The notes below the pieces were generated by a model. The model did not search any database and was not told where the DNA came from. It saw only the letters and a program-made list of their open reading frames with translations. From Gymnodinialimonas phycosphaerae (lineage in GTDB: Bacteria; Pseudomonadota; Alphaproteobacteria; Rhodobacterales; Rhodobacteraceae): 64,000 nucleotides of DNA. The stretch covers positions 186,001 to 250,000 of the forward strand of contig NZ_JAIMBW010000001.1 of NCBI RefSeq assembly GCF_019195455.1, written 5' to 3'. This document shows positions 42,353 through 52,086 of this stretch, piece after piece; within the stretch, counting starts at the first letter, position 1; every line of letters starts with the position of its first letter. A program made the translations under genes and the position numbers.

Positions 42353-43384
42353 GTCCGCCATCAGCCGTTCCAGATGCCAATCGCTGTCGCCCAACTGGTG
42401 GTCGATCATCACCAGCCGCTTGGCGTAGTGCGACAGCGGGTACTCCCATGTGATGCCGATGCCGCCGTGCATCTGGATCGCCTCTTCCGACACCTGCCGC
42501 GCGATCCTGCCCACCAGATGTTTGGCTTGCGCAGCGCGTTTTGCAAAGGCCTCGGTGCCGTCAGCGGAGGCGGCAAGAATCACGATGGAGCGCGCCTGTT
42601 CGATCTCGATGGCAAGATCGATGGCCCGGTGTTGCAGGGCCTGAAACGCCCCGAGGGGTTGGCCGAATTGTTTGCGGGTCTTGAGGTAGTCGACCAGCAT
42701 GCCTTGCACCACGTCCATCGCGCCAAGCGCTTCGGCGCACAGGGCCAGGGCACCGCGATCAAGGGCCGTTTGAAGGAGGTCTTCCGCGTTTTCCATGACC
42801 TGCTGCGCCGGGGTTTCGTCGAAGAAGACTTCTCCCGCAGGGCCGCCGTCGATCATGGCGTAACCGGTGATTTCTGCCTCAGAAGCAGTGACTTGGAACA
42901 ATCCGATGCTGTCGCCGTCGCGGGCGGCGACCAGCAGGACGTCGGCAGTCGGGGCGCCGTAGACCACGGTCTTTCGTCCCGTTAAGCGATCCTGAACGGC
43001 TGTCGTGGTGATGTCATGGATACCATAGGGCGCGTCGGTCTCGCTGATCGCGAGGGCATAGCGTGTGCCTGTCATCAGGGCGTCCGTGTCCGCCAAAAGG
43101 GCGGCGGCGAGGAGTTGGCCCAGGACAGGCTCTGGACACAGCGCACGGCCCAGTTCTTCGAAGACGGTGACGATGTCGAAGCCGTGGCCCCCCATGCCGC
43201 CACGTGCTTCGGGGACGAGGGCATAGAAAAGGCCCAGGTCCGTCAATTCCGCCCATCTTTCGGGGTCATGGAATGGGTCGGCGTAAGCTACGGCGTTACG
43301 GTGCTCGATGCCGTAAGCATCGGCCAGGTAGCGGCGCAGGGTCTCGGACAACATGCGCCGATCGTCGGATTGCTCGAAATTCAT
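42335..43384 (-). CDS. Acyl-CoA dehydrogenase family protein
   Basis: 349-residue FAD-dependent acyl-CoA dehydrogenase-like protein with N-terminal helical, middle beta and C-terminal helical domains. The C-terminal QMHGGIGITWEYPLSHYAKR block (near 305-325) is typical of the family. The first gene of the pair is at the right; this one overlaps it by 4 bases, so the two probably form a heteromeric enzyme, as in steroid or branched-acid degradation. The catalytic glutamate cannot be placed with confidence in this subunit. Confidence 0.88.
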   Translation of the reverse strand: MNFEQSDDRRMLSETLRRYLADAYGIEHRNAVAYADPFHDPERWAELTDLGLFYALVPEARGGMGGHGFDIVTVFEELGRALCPEPVLGQLLAAALLADTDALMTGTRYALAISETDAPYGIHDITTTAVQDRLTGRKTVVYGAPTADVLLVAARDGDSIGLFQVTASEAEITGYAMIDGGPAGEVFFDETPAQQVMENAEDLLQTALDRGALALCAEALGAMDVVQGMLVDYLKTRKQFGQPLGAFQALQHRAIDLAIEIEQARSIVILAASADGTEAFAKRAAQAKHLVGRIARQVSEEAIQMHGGIGITWEYPLSHYAKRLVMIDHQLGDSDWHLERLMADLAGGA

Positions 43385-44562
43385 TGCATCAGCCCTTTGG
43401 CCAGAATGTTGCGCTGAATCTCATTCGAGCCGCCGTAGATGGAGATCTTTCGGTTGTTGAAATAGCCACCCGCGTTGTGGGCGTGACCGGCAGGTGCGAT
43501 CGCCAGATTGTCGAGGTCCTCGGACGGGAAGGGGGCCGCAGCTGGCCCCAAGGCCCGGCGCGCCAGATCGTTCAACGCCTGTCGCAGGACCGTCCCCTTG
43601 ATCTTCAGCATCGACGGCTCCGCCCCCAACTGCCCGCCCTGGGCCGCCTTCGACAGCATCCGCAGGTTGGTGATCTTCATCGCTTCCAATTCCGCCTCGA
43701 TCTCGGCCAGGCGCGCTGCGAAAAGAGGGTTCTGGATCAAAGGCTTGCCGCCGCGCGTGACTTGACGCGCCAGTGCTTTCACCTGCTCCAGCGCCTGCAC
43801 GGAAAATCCCGTGCCGGCGATGTTGGCCCGCTCATGCCCCAGAAGGTATTTGGCAATGCTCCAGCCCTCGTTCTCCGCACCCACACGGTTCGCGACGGGC
43901 ACGCGGACATCGGTGAAGAAGACCTCATTGACCTCATAGCCGCCCTCGATCAGGCGGATCGGCCGCATCTCGATGCCGGGCGTGTCAAGGTCGATCAAAA
44001 CGAAGCTGATGCCCGCTTGCGGCTTGCCCTCGAACTGCGTGCGCACGAGGCAGAAAATGCGGTTGGCGTATTGGCCATAGGTTGTCCATGTCTTCTGGCC
44101 GGTGATGACATAGGTGTCGCCGTCCCGCTCCGCGCGGGTTTTCAGCGAGGCCAGATCGCTCCCCGCGCCGGGCTCGGAGTAGCCTTGGCACCACCAGTCG
44201 CGGCCGTCCAGAACACGGGGCAGATACTCGGCCTGTTGCGCAGGCGTGCCGAATTGCATCAGCACCGGCGCCAGCATTTTCAGGCCGAACGGCACAATCC
44301 GGGGGGCATTGGCCAGCGCACATTCTTCCTCAAAAATGTGCAACTCGATCGGGCCCCAATCGCAGCCGCCGTGGGCCTTTGGCCATGTGCCCGCAAGCCA
44401 GCCCTTTTGCGCGAGGATCGCGTGCCAGCGCTCCATGTCGTCTCGGGTCGCTCCCGCTCCAGACGCGACGCGGGCGGCGATGTCAGGGGGCAGGGCCTCG
44501 GCAAGAAAGGTGCGGACGTCGTCCTGGAATGCCTGCTCTTTCGGTGAATGTGTCAGATCCAT
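43381..44562 (-). CDS. Acyl-CoA dehydrogenase family protein
   Basis: 393-residue acyl-CoA dehydrogenase, upstream partner of the previous gene. FAD-site stretches QGYSEPGAGSDLAS (near 130-143) and TGQKTWTTYGQYA (near 155-167) are clear, and the C-terminal YGGSNEIQRNILAKGLMQ is the family ending. Substrate unknown; no transporter or CoA ligase adjoins. Its overlap with the shorter partner implies co-translation and a mixed complex. Confidence 0.92.
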   Translation of the reverse strand: MDLTHSPKEQAFQDDVRTFLAEALPPDIAARVASGAGATRDDMERWHAILAQKGWLAGTWPKAHGGCDWGPIELHIFEEECALANAPRIVPFGLKMLAPVLMQFGTPAQQAEYLPRVLDGRDWWCQGYSEPGAGSDLASLKTRAERDGDTYVITGQKTWTTYGQYANRIFCLVRTQFEGKPQAGISFVLIDLDTPGIEMRPIRLIEGGYEVNEVFFTDVRVPVANRVGAENEGWSIAKYLLGHERANIAGTGFSVQALEQVKALARQVTRGGKPLIQNPLFAARLAEIEAELEAMKITNLRMLSKAAQGGQLGAEPSMLKIKGTVLRQALNDLARRALGPAAAPFPSEDLDNLAIAPAGHAHNAGGYFNNRKISIYGGSNEIQRNILAKGLMQ

Positions 44563-44627
44563 CGTGCCCTCCCGTGGTTAACGAAAGGGTAGCAGCCGAT
44601 CGCAAAAGCGCCAGCGAGAACGTAGCG

Positions 44628-44957
44628 TTACATCGAAAACGACGTCCCGCAACCGCAGGAGGACGAGGCATTGGGGTTGTCGATCGTGAACCGCGCGCCG
44701 ATCAGCTCCTCGGTGAAATCGATCACCGCGTCCGCAAGAAACGGCAATGAGACCGTGTCGACCACGACCTTTTGGCCTTGGCCTTCCAGCACGAGGTCGT
44801 CCGTTGCGGGCGTATCGAGCTTGATTTCATACTGAAATCCTGAACAGCCGCCACCTTCGACGGCCACGCGCAGGGCTTGCGGGGTGTCGGCGTCCTCATT
44901 GATCTCGGCAAGACGCGCGAAGGCGCGGTCCGTGACTTTGGGAGGGATCGAAAGCAT
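44628..44957 (-). CDS. A-type iron-sulfur carrier (IscA/SufA/ErpA family)
   Basis: 109-residue Fe-S cluster carrier. The three conserved cysteines are C38 (GGCSGF), C101 and C103 (SCGCGTSF). It delivers [4Fe-4S] or [2Fe-2S] clusters to client enzymes. It sits next to and divergent from dgt, a gene order common in Rhodobacteraceae. Which of ErpA, IscA or SufA it best matches cannot be decided by eye. Confidence 0.92.
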   Translation of the reverse strand: MLSIPPKVTDRAFARLAEINEDADTPQALRVAVEGGGCSGFQYEIKLDTPATDDLVLEGQGQKVVVDTVSLPFLADAVIDFTEELIGARFTIDNPNASSSCGCGTSFSM

Positions 44958-45069
44958 GGGCGTTCACCTGTCGTAAATCGCGAATACCTGCAATATATGG
45001 GGGGCAGGGGCCCCGGACAAGACACGCCACAAGACACACCACAAGATCGCCCCGCTGGAGGCAAGATTT

Positions 45070-46242
45070 ATGCGCGCAGCCTATGCATGCGACCCGATGG
45101 CCACGCGCGGACGCGCGGTCGCGGAAGAAGAAAGCGCCCACCGCTCCCCGTTCCAGCGGGATCGCGACCGAATCATTCATTCCAGCGCATTCCGGCGTTT
45201 GAAGCATAAAACACAGGTGTTTGTCGAACATGAGGGGGATTACTTCCGCACCCGTCTGACCCATTCGCTGGAGGTGGCGCAGGTCGCGCGAACGATGGCG
45301 CGGGCCTTGGGCCTGGACGAGGACCTGACAGAAACCGTCGCCCTGGCCCATGATCTGGGCCACCCGCCGTTTGGTCACACTGGCGAAGATGCGTTGCAGG
45401 CACTGATGGCGCCCCATGGTGGCTACGACCATAACGCGCAGGCGCTCAGGATCGTGACCCATCTGGAGCGTCACTACGCCGAGTTCGACGGCTTGAACCT
45501 GACGTGGGAAACGCTTGAAGGCATCGCAAAACACAACGGCCCCGTGGGCGCCCCCTTGCCTTGGGCGCTGGAGGTCAGCTGCCGCGATATCGACTTGGAA
45601 CTGTCCACCCATGCCTCGGCCGAGGCGCAGGTCGCCGCGCTGGCCGATGACATCGCCTACAATCACCACGATTTGCATGATGGGTTGCGGGCCGAGCTGT
45701 TTTCGACGGACGAATTGGCCGAATTGCCGATCCTCGATCGGTGTTTTGGGGCCGTGGATCAGCTCTATCCCGGCCTCAACTATTACCGCCGCAGGCACGA
45801 AGCCCTGCGGCGCTTTTTTGGCGTTTTGGTCGAGGATGTCTTGGCCAACGCCCGCGCCACTTTGGCGGAAATCGATCCACAGACCCCTGTGGATATCCGC
45901 ACCGCCGGCCGTCCCGTTATTCGGTTTTCCAAAGGGTTGTTCGACGATCTTCACGTCATCCGTACATTTTTATTCAAACGCATGTATCGCGCCCCCTCCG
46001 TGGTCGAGATGCGGGCAGATGTGACGCAAGTGGTGGAGGATTTGTTCCCGTTCTTCCTGCAAAACCCCGATGAATTGCCAAAGCAATGGCGCAAGGATGT
46101 GGAGGAGGTCGCAGGCGATGCGACCCAGCTTGCGCGGATCGTCTCGGATTACATCTCGGGCATGACCGACAGATTTGCCCTGCAAAGCCACCAAAGGTTG
46201 ATCGGTGACGGCGATGGCGGCAAGGTGTGGGTGCCCCACTAA
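45070..46242 (+). CDS. dgt: Deoxyguanosinetriphosphate triphosphohydrolase (dGTPase-like)
   Basis: 390-residue HD-domain enzyme that splits dNTPs into nucleoside and triphosphate. Metal ligands are H65 (RLTHS) and the HD pair H94-D95 (AHDLGHPPFGH). The N-terminal SPFQRDRDRIIHSSAFRRL (near 26-44) is diagnostic. The length fits the shorter deoxyguanosinetriphosphate triphosphohydrolase-like class rather than E. coli Dgt. GGAGG precedes the start by about 10 bases. Confidence 0.94.
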   Translation: MRAAYACDPMATRGRAVAEEESAHRSPFQRDRDRIIHSSAFRRLKHKTQVFVEHEGDYFRTRLTHSLEVAQVARTMARALGLDEDLTETVALAHDLGHPPFGHTGEDALQALMAPHGGYDHNAQALRIVTHLERHYAEFDGLNLTWETLEGIAKHNGPVGAPLPWALEVSCRDIDLELSTHASAEAQVAALADDIAYNHHDLHDGLRAELFSTDELAELPILDRCFGAVDQLYPGLNYYRRRHEALRRFFGVLVEDVLANARATLAEIDPQTPVDIRTAGRPVIRFSKGLFDDLHVIRTFLFKRMYRAPSVVEMRADVTQVVEDLFPFFLQNPDELPKQWRKDVEEVAGDATQLARIVSDYISGMTDRFALQSHQRLIGDGDGGKVWVPH

Positions 46243-46263
46243 GCTCAATTCCGGAGCCCGATC

Positions 46264-46629
46264 ATGCCCCCATTCATCCGCCTCGCCGCCCCGGCGATTG
46301 CCTTCATTGCATTCCTCTCGCCGGTTCAGGCTTTCCCCCAGGATGGTCTTTTTTATCAAGGATTTACCTGCCCCGTAGACGGCTTTGTGCCGGGCGGAGA
46401 GCGCACGGCCTCGTTGTCATTCCCGACCCTGTGCCTGTTCGAGCAGTGCTGTGATCTGTCCAACCCGGTCAACGTGCGTGATATGGATCAGATCTTCCTC
46501 TACGACGGCGCGTGTACGGCGGAAGGCAGTGCGTTCGATGCGCGCTTGCTGGTGGGCGAGTCGTCCAACGACGGGATCGTCGTCGTCCTCAACAACAACG
46601 CCTATACCTACACGCGCTGCGAGCCCTGA
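46264..46629 (+). CDS. Small secreted cysteine-rich protein, unknown function
   Basis: 121-residue protein with a clear signal peptide (hydrophobic AAPAIAFIAFLSPVQA, cleavage near residue 23). The mature part has six cysteines (FTCP, TLCL, EQCC, GACT and RCEP), suggesting three disulfides in the periplasm. I do not recognise the family. The second half (DQIFLYDGACTAEGSAFDAR) looks like a small beta domain. It lies 21 bases after dgt and is followed by argS after 56 bases. Confidence 0.75.
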   Translation: MPPFIRLAAPAIAFIAFLSPVQAFPQDGLFYQGFTCPVDGFVPGGERTASLSFPTLCLFEQCCDLSNPVNVRDMDQIFLYDGACTAEGSAFDARLLVGESSNDGIVVVLNNNAYTYTRCEP

Positions 46630-46685
46630 TTGACGACAGCGCGGGTCGTGATAGACGCAGGCCTAATCTTTGAAGGACCCGTGAC

Positions 46686-48413
46686 ATGACCCTCTTCGCC
46701 GAGATCCGCGAAACCGTTCTGGCCGCCATTGGTGCGCTGGTTGCCGATGGTGTGCTGCCCGATGGGCTGGAGACGCGAGCCGTGACGGTCGAGCCGCCGC
46801 GCGATGCAAGCCATGGCGATATGGCGACGAATGCGGCGATGGTGCTGGCGAAGTCCGCAGGCATGAAGCCGCGCGATATCGCAGAGGCATTGGCCGCAAA
46901 GCTGGCCGATGATGCACGGATCGATACGGCCAAGGTGGCGGGGCCGGGGTTCTTGAACCTGCGGCTGTCGGGCGACGTCTGGCGCGGGATTGTTGCGCAG
47001 GTCCTTTCGGCGGGGAAGGGCTACGGGCGCTCCACCATTGGGGCGGAGAAGCGCGTAAACGTCGAATATGTCAGCGCAAATCCTACTGGCCCGTTGCACG
47101 TAGGCCACACGCGGGGCGCCGTTTTCGGCGATGCCTTGGCCTCGCTTCTGGATGTCGCGGGTTATGACGTGACGCGGGAATACTACATCAACGACGGCGG
47201 TGCGCAGGTCGATGTGCTCGCTCGGTCCGTCTATTTGCGCTATCTGGAGGCCCACGGCCAAAAGGTCGCGTTCGAGGATGGCACCTACCCCGGCGACTAT
47301 CTGATCGAGGTCGGACAGGCGCTGAAAGACAAGGTCGGCGACGCCTTCGTCGACAAGGGGGAGCAGTTCTGGCTGGCGGAAATCCGCGAGTTTGCTACCG
47401 AACAGATGATGGATCTGATCCGGTCGGATCTGGCGATGCTCGGCGTGGAGATGGACGTATTCTACAGCGAGAAATCACTCTATGGGACGGGCCGGATCGA
47501 GGCAGCGATTGATGATCTGCGCGGCAAGGGCCTGATCTACGAAGGCTATCTGGAACCACCCAAGGGCAAGAAGCCCGATGATTGGGAACCGCGTGAACAG
47601 ACGCTCTTCAAGTCCACGGCGCACGGCGATGACGTGGACCGCCCGGTGATGAAATCGGACGGGTCCTGGACCTATTTCGCCCCCGACATCGCGTATCATT
47701 TTGATAAGGTTTCCAGGGGCTTCGACGAGCTGATCGATGTTTTTGGCGCCGATCACGGCGGCTATGTGAAACGGATGAAGGCGGCTGTCTCGGCCTTGTC
47801 GGATGGCCGCGTGCCGCTTGATGTGAAGCTGACCCAGCTGGTGAAATTGCGACGCGGCGATGAAGAACTGAAAATGTCCAAGCGTGCAGGGACCTTCGTC
47901 ACCCTCGCGGACGTGGTGGAGATGGTGGGCCTGGACGTGACCCGGTTCCACATGCTGACCCGCAAGAACGACGCGCCGTTGGATTTCGATGTCGACAAAG
48001 TGCGCGAACAATCCAAGGACAACCCCGTCTGGTACGTGCAATACGCCCATGCGCGCATCCATTCTGTCCTGCGCAAGGCCGCAGAGGCGGGGATGACCCC
48101 CGACCCCGCAAACCTTGACGCCGTTAATGATCCGTCTGAACTGGCGCTGGCCGCCAAGATCGCCGAATACCCGCGCCTGATCGAGATTGCCGCCAAGGGC
48201 CACGAGCCGCACCGCGTGGCCTTCTACCTCTATGATCTGGCGTCGGATTTCCACGCGCTTTGGAACAAGGGCAACGCTGATCCGCATCTACGCTTCTTCC
48301 AAGAAGATGATCCATCGGCAACATCTGGGAAATTGTGCCTGATTTCCGCCGTGGCGATTGTCATTTCGAACGGTCTTGGTATCTTGGGGGTCACTCCGGT
48401 CGATCAGATGTGA
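46686..48413 (+). CDS. argS: Arginyl-tRNA synthetase
   Basis: 575-residue class I synthetase. The HIGH-type motif is HVGH at 138-141 within [13 protein letters not shown]; the KMSKS-type loop is KMSKR at 396-400. The C-terminal anticodon-binding domain ([16 protein letters not shown]) is typical of ArgRS. It starts the argS-SPOR-nagZ-scpA-scpB gene order usual in this group. Confidence 0.97.
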   Translation: MTLFAEIRETVLAAIGALVADGVLPDGLETRAVTVEPPRDASHGDMATNAAMVLAKSAGMKPRDIAEALAAKLADDARIDTAKVAGPGFLNLRLSGDVWRGIVAQVLSAGKGYGRSTIGAEKRVNVEYVSANPTGPLHVGHTRGAVFGDALASLLDVAGYDVTREYYINDGGAQVDVLARSVYLRYLEAHGQKVAFEDGTYPGDYLIEVGQALKDKVGDAFVDKGEQFWLAEIREFATEQMMDLIRSDLAMLGVEMDVFYSEKSLYGTGRIEAAIDDLRGKGLIYEGYLEPPKGKKPDDWEPREQTLFKSTAHGDDVDRPVMKSDGSWTYFAPDIAYHFDKVSRGFDELIDVFGADHGGYVKRMKAAVSALSDGRVPLDVKLTQLVKLRRGDEELKMSKRAGTFVTLADVVEMVGLDVTRFHMLTRKNDAPLDFDVDKVREQSKDNPVWYVQYAHARIHSVLRKAAEAGMTPDPANLDAVNDPSELALAAKIAEYPRLIEIAAKGHEPHRVAFYLYDLASDFHALWNKGNADPHLRFFQEDDPSATSGKLCLISAVAIVISNGLGILGVTPVDQM

Positions 48414-48491
48414 GGCGCAAGACCTCTCCCGGCTGGACGTCACAGGCAATAGACCCAAGGGCCCAATCGGTCCACGGGCGATGAGGCGGGC

Positions 48492-49547
48492 ATGGCAGAT
48501 ATCCAATATTCCGGGGGCGCCCCCGATGCGTATTCCTATGAGGGCAACTTTGAGTACGGCTATGATCAGGCCGCTCCCACGGCGGCCTCAGTTGACGCAT
48601 CGCGGGTCACACAACTGATCAACTGGGCGGGCGCACTGGTGTCGATGGGCCTTGTCATCGGCATGGGTGTCTGGGCGTTTCAATTGCTGGTCCGCGACGT
48701 GGCGGACGTGCCGGTCATCCGCGCATTGGACGGGCCGATGCGCATCGCGCCGGAAAATCCGGGCGGCTCTGTCGCTGAAAACCAGGGCCTTGCGGTGAAC
48801 CGCTTGGCCGAAGGGGCCGAAGCGGCCCCGGTCCCTGACCAATTGTTGCTTGCCCCGCCGCCGCAGGATCTGAGCGCGGCAAATCTCACACCGGAACCTG
48901 ACGCCGAACCCGCGGAACAGGCCTTCGAAAACGCCTCTGCCGCTTTGCCGGACATCGATGCCGAAATCGTACCCGAGATCGTCCCGGAGGTCGATACCGA
49001 CGCCCTGATCGCGCGCCTCTTGCAAGAGGCGACGCCGCTGACGGACATGGACGCGCCATCGCTTGGCGAGCCTGCGTCGGAAACCTTGGGCGAGCCGTCC
49101 GTCGACTTGGTCGCGCGCGCCGAAACGATCCCGATTTCCGTCCCCGGCGTGCGCCGCTCGCCACGCCCGGCCTTGCGCCCCGCTGGCCTCTCGGCGCGGG
49201 CCGCTGCGGCGCCCACCCCAACAACAGAGGGCGTTGTGGCAGATGGCATCACCGAAGATGACGAGGGCTTCGAGATCGCCGCCTCCGAGTTGGAGACAGG
49301 CACCCGCCTTGTGCAGCTCGGTGCCTTCGACACGCCAGACCTTGCCCGCACGGAATGGGAACGGTTGTCGCGCAACTTCCCTGACTTCTTCCTTGGCCGT
49401 GCACGTGTGATCGAAGAGGCCTCGTCCGGCGGAGCCACCTTCTACCGCCTGCGTGCCCATGGGTTCGGTGATCTGTCGGCGTCGCGCCGCTTCTGCGCGG
49501 GCCTTGTCGCCCAGGGTGCCGCCTGTATCCCGGTCACTGTTCGCTGA
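48492..49547 (+). CDS. SPOR domain-containing protein
   Basis: 351-residue inner-membrane protein. A single membrane span lies near residues 38-60 (WAGALVSMGLVIGMGVWAFQLL). It is followed by an acidic, proline- and alanine-rich periplasmic linker of about 200 residues and a C-terminal SPOR domain (about 270-351: VQLGAFDTPDLARTEWE start). SPOR domains bind denuded septal peptidoglycan, so a role in division is likely. It leads directly into nagZ with a 1-base gap. Confidence 0.9.
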   Translation: MADIQYSGGAPDAYSYEGNFEYGYDQAAPTAASVDASRVTQLINWAGALVSMGLVIGMGVWAFQLLVRDVADVPVIRALDGPMRIAPENPGGSVAENQGLAVNRLAEGAEAAPVPDQLLLAPPPQDLSAANLTPEPDAEPAEQAFENASAALPDIDAEIVPEIVPEVDTDALIARLLQEATPLTDMDAPSLGEPASETLGEPSVDLVARAETIPISVPGVRRSPRPALRPAGLSARAAAAPTPTTEGVVADGITEDDEGFEIAASELETGTRLVQLGAFDTPDLARTEWERLSRNFPDFFLGRARVIEEASSGGATFYRLRAHGFGDLSASRRFCAGLVAQGAACIPVTVR

Positions 49548-49548
49548 A

Positions 49549-50547
49549 ATGACGCAATCGGCTACAATCCTCGGCTGTGAGGGGGTGGCCCTGTCGCAAG
49601 ACGAGCGCGCCTTTTTCGCAGAGGCGGCGCCTTGGGGGTTCATCCTCTTCGCGCGAAACATCAAGAACGCCGCGCAAGTCTATGCTTTGACAAAGGAATT
49701 GCGTGCGGCAGTTGGTTATGACGCCCCGATCCTGATCGATCAGGAAGGGGGCCGCGTGCAGCGGTTGCGGGGCCCCATTTGGCGCGAGTGGATGGCGCCG
49801 CTGGACCAGATGGCCAAAGCCGGTCCGCGTGCCATGGCGCTGCGATATCGGCTGATCGCTCACGAATTGCGCGCCGTCGGGATCGACGTGAATTGTGCGC
49901 CTACCGCCGATATCGCGCGCGACGACACGCATCCCTTCCTGCGCAATCGCCTCTATGGCAGCGATGTGAAAAGCGTTGTCCAGACGGCCCGCGCCGTGGC
50001 CGATGGGCTGCTGGCGGGGGGCGTATTGCCTGTGGTGAAACACATCCCCGGACATGGCGCGGCGGTGGCCGATAGCCACAAGGACCTGCCACGCGTCAGC
50101 GTGGATCGCGCGACGCTTGATGCGACGGATTTTGCCGTGTTTCGCGCCGTCGCATCGCTGCCCTTGGGCATGACAGCCCATATCGTGTACAAGGCGCTTG
50201 GCGGCACATTGCCCGCGACCATGGACCCGGACGTGATCGCCCTGATCCGCGATGACATCGGCTTCCAAGGCGCCCTGATGACCGACGACCTCTCGATGGG
50301 CGCGTTGCCCGGTCCGATCGGGGCACGTGCGGCGCGGGCCAAGGCGGCGGGGTGCGATTTGATCCTCCATTGCAACGGCGAATTGCCGGAAATGCAGGAC
50401 GTCGTGGCACAGTCCGGTGCGCTTGACGGGGCCGCCAAAGCGCGCACGGATGCGGCGCTTGCCCTGCGCAGATCGCCCGAGCCGCTTGACATTGACGCCA
50501 TAGAGCAAGAGCTTTCCGACCGTCTGGGCGGAGAGGTCTATGTCTGA
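49549..50547 (+). CDS. nagZ: Beta-N-acetylhexosaminidase (GH3)
   Basis: 332-residue cytoplasmic GH3 enzyme that removes GlcNAc from anhydromuropeptides in cell-wall recycling. The GH3 NagZ loop KHIPGHGAAVADSH (164-177) contains the catalytic His/Asp dyad region; the nucleophile is D247 in TDDLSMGA. The start at 49549 follows the SPOR stop by one base; the longer frame overlaps that gene. The end overlaps scpA by 8 bases. Confidence 0.95.
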   Translation: MTQSATILGCEGVALSQDERAFFAEAAPWGFILFARNIKNAAQVYALTKELRAAVGYDAPILIDQEGGRVQRLRGPIWREWMAPLDQMAKAGPRAMALRYRLIAHELRAVGIDVNCAPTADIARDDTHPFLRNRLYGSDVKSVVQTARAVADGLLAGGVLPVVKHIPGHGAAVADSHKDLPRVSVDRATLDATDFAVFRAVASLPLGMTAHIVYKALGGTLPATMDPDVIALIRDDIGFQGALMTDDLSMGALPGPIGARAARAKAAGCDLILHCNGELPEMQDVVAQSGALDGAAKARTDAALALRRSPEPLDIDAIEQELSDRLGGEVYV

Positions 50548-51334
50548 AGGCGGGCAACCAGCCAACACCGACGATTGGGATGCGGTCAGCGCCCGCCGCG
50601 AGGCGGAGGCGCTTATCATTGACGTCGATGGGTATGAGGGACCGCTGGACCTTCTGCTGACCCTGTCGCGCACCCAGAAGGTGGATCTGCGCAAGATCTC
50701 GATCCTTGCTCTGACCGAGCAATATCTTGTTTTCATTGAAAAAGCCCGCCAATTGCGAATCGAGTTGGCGGCCGATTACCTTGTGATGGCCGCGTGGTTG
50801 GCGTTTCTGAAGTCCAAGCTGCTGCTGCCGCCGGAACCCGGTGATGAGGGCCCCTCGGGCGAAGATCTCGCCGCGCATCTGGCTTTCCAGCTAGAGCGTT
50901 TGGCCGCGATGCGCGATTGTGCAGCGCGTCTGATGGCGCGGGACCGTCTGGGCCGCGACCGCTTCGTGCGGGGCCAGCCGCAAGCCATGACGACCAACCG
51001 CAAAGTGACCTACACCGCCGGATTGCTGGATCTGATGCAGGCCTACGCCCGCATCCGCACCAAGGATGAATTCCGCCCCTACGTGATGGACCGCGAGGCG
51101 GTTCTAACCATGGAAGAGGCGCTGGATCGCTTGCGCGGCATGGTTGGCTACATGGGTGAATGGGCGGATCTGATGTCCTATTTGCCTGACGGTTGGACGA
51201 CGGACCCGGCAAAGCGCCGCTCGGCGGCGGCGGCGAATTTCGCGGCGGCGCTGGAACTGGCGAAAGCGGGCCGCGTGGAAATCCGCCAATCCGAGACGTT
51301 CTCACCCATCCAAATGCGCCGGAAAGACCCATGA
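50540..51334 (+). CDS. scpA: Segregation and condensation protein A (kleisin)
   Basis: 264-residue kleisin subunit linking the SMC ATPases in the chromosome condensation complex. The family hallmark YEGPLDLLLTLSRTQKVDL (near 34-52) is present, followed by a helical KxxLRIELAADYLVMAAWL block. The C-terminal winged-helix part appears after about residue 200. It overlaps nagZ by 8 bases and scpB by 4. Confidence 0.95.
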   Translation: MSEGGQPANTDDWDAVSARREAEALIIDVDGYEGPLDLLLTLSRTQKVDLRKISILALTEQYLVFIEKARQLRIELAADYLVMAAWLAFLKSKLLLPPEPGDEGPSGEDLAAHLAFQLERLAAMRDCAARLMARDRLGRDRFVRGQPQAMTTNRKVTYTAGLLDLMQAYARIRTKDEFRPYVMDREAVLTMEEALDRLRGMVGYMGEWADLMSYLPDGWTTDPAKRRSAAAANFAAALELAKAGRVEIRQSETFSPIQMRRKDP

Positions 51335-52029
51335 CAAAGACCCCGGATAGCGCCCCTGGGCGTGCTGAAGAAAGCCTGTTTCGCGCCCCTCCTCTGGCGG
51401 AACAGGAACGCATGGTGGAAGCGCTGCTCTTCGCCTCCGCCGAGCCGGTAAGCCTGGCCGAGATGGAGGCGCGCATGCCCCACGGTTCGGACCCGGCCGA
51501 GGCGCTGCATCTGTTGCGCAAGCGGTATGAGGGGCGCGGGGTACAGGTCACCAAGGTGGGGGACGCCTGGGCGTTTCGTACGGCGGCTGACCTGGGCTTT
51601 CTTATGGCGCGCGAGCAGGTGGAAAGCCGGAAGCTGAGCCGCGCCGCGATCGAGACGTTGGCCATCGTGGCCTACCACCAGCCAGTCACCCGCGCAGAAA
51701 TCGAGGAAATCCGAGGGGTTAGCGTCAGCCGAGGTACCGTGGACCAGCTGATCGAGCTGGACTGGATCAAGTTCGGCCGCCGCCGCATGACGCCCGGACG
51801 CCCCGTGACCTATGTTGTTACACAGGTGTTTCTGGATCACTTCGGCCTGGAATCCGCACGCGATCTGCCCGGCCTCAAGGAGTTGCGCGACGCGGGCCTT
51901 TTGGAATCGCGCCCGCCCGAGACGGAAGAGGCCCCGGACACCCGCGACGAGAACACCGGCGATATGTTCGACGATGATGCCGATGCCGCCCTGGACGATG
52001 ACGATCCGCTTTTTGAAGACGACGCCTGA
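51331..52029 (+). CDS. scpB: Segregation and condensation protein B
   Basis: 232-residue ScpB with two winged-helix domains; typical stretches are VEALLFASAEPVSL (near 29-42) and TLAIVAYHQPVTRAEIEEIRG (start TLAIVAYHQPVTR near 110). The start at 51331 overlaps the scpA stop as ATGA; a longer frame is inside scpA. The C-terminus is a very acidic tail of about 35 residues. It works with ScpA and SMC. Confidence 0.95.
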   Translation: MTKTPDSAPGRAEESLFRAPPLAEQERMVEALLFASAEPVSLAEMEARMPHGSDPAEALHLLRKRYEGRGVQVTKVGDAWAFRTAADLGFLMAREQVESRKLSRAAIETLAIVAYHQPVTRAEIEEIRGVSVSRGTVDQLIELDWIKFGRRRMTPGRPVTYVVTQVFLDHFGLESARDLPGLKELRDAGLLESRPPETEEAPDTRDENTGDMFDDDADAALDDDDPLFEDDA

Positions 52030-52048
52030 ATTCCGCCCAAGTCATTCC

Positions 52049-52061
52049 TTAACGGCATTAA
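52049..52061. repeat. TTAA-N5-TTAA motif copy 12
   Basis: TTAACGGCATTAA in the short gap after scpB; the only perfect copy clearly outside a gene. Confidence 0.65.
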
Positions 52062-52086
52062 CACAGGCAGAAAGAGGTTCCTTTCC

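Noticed and set aside
3249..52061. Explaining the TTAA pairs as CtrA binding sites
   Set aside because: CtrA sites have a 7-base spacer; all twelve copies here have 5 and most are deep inside genes rather than in promoters.
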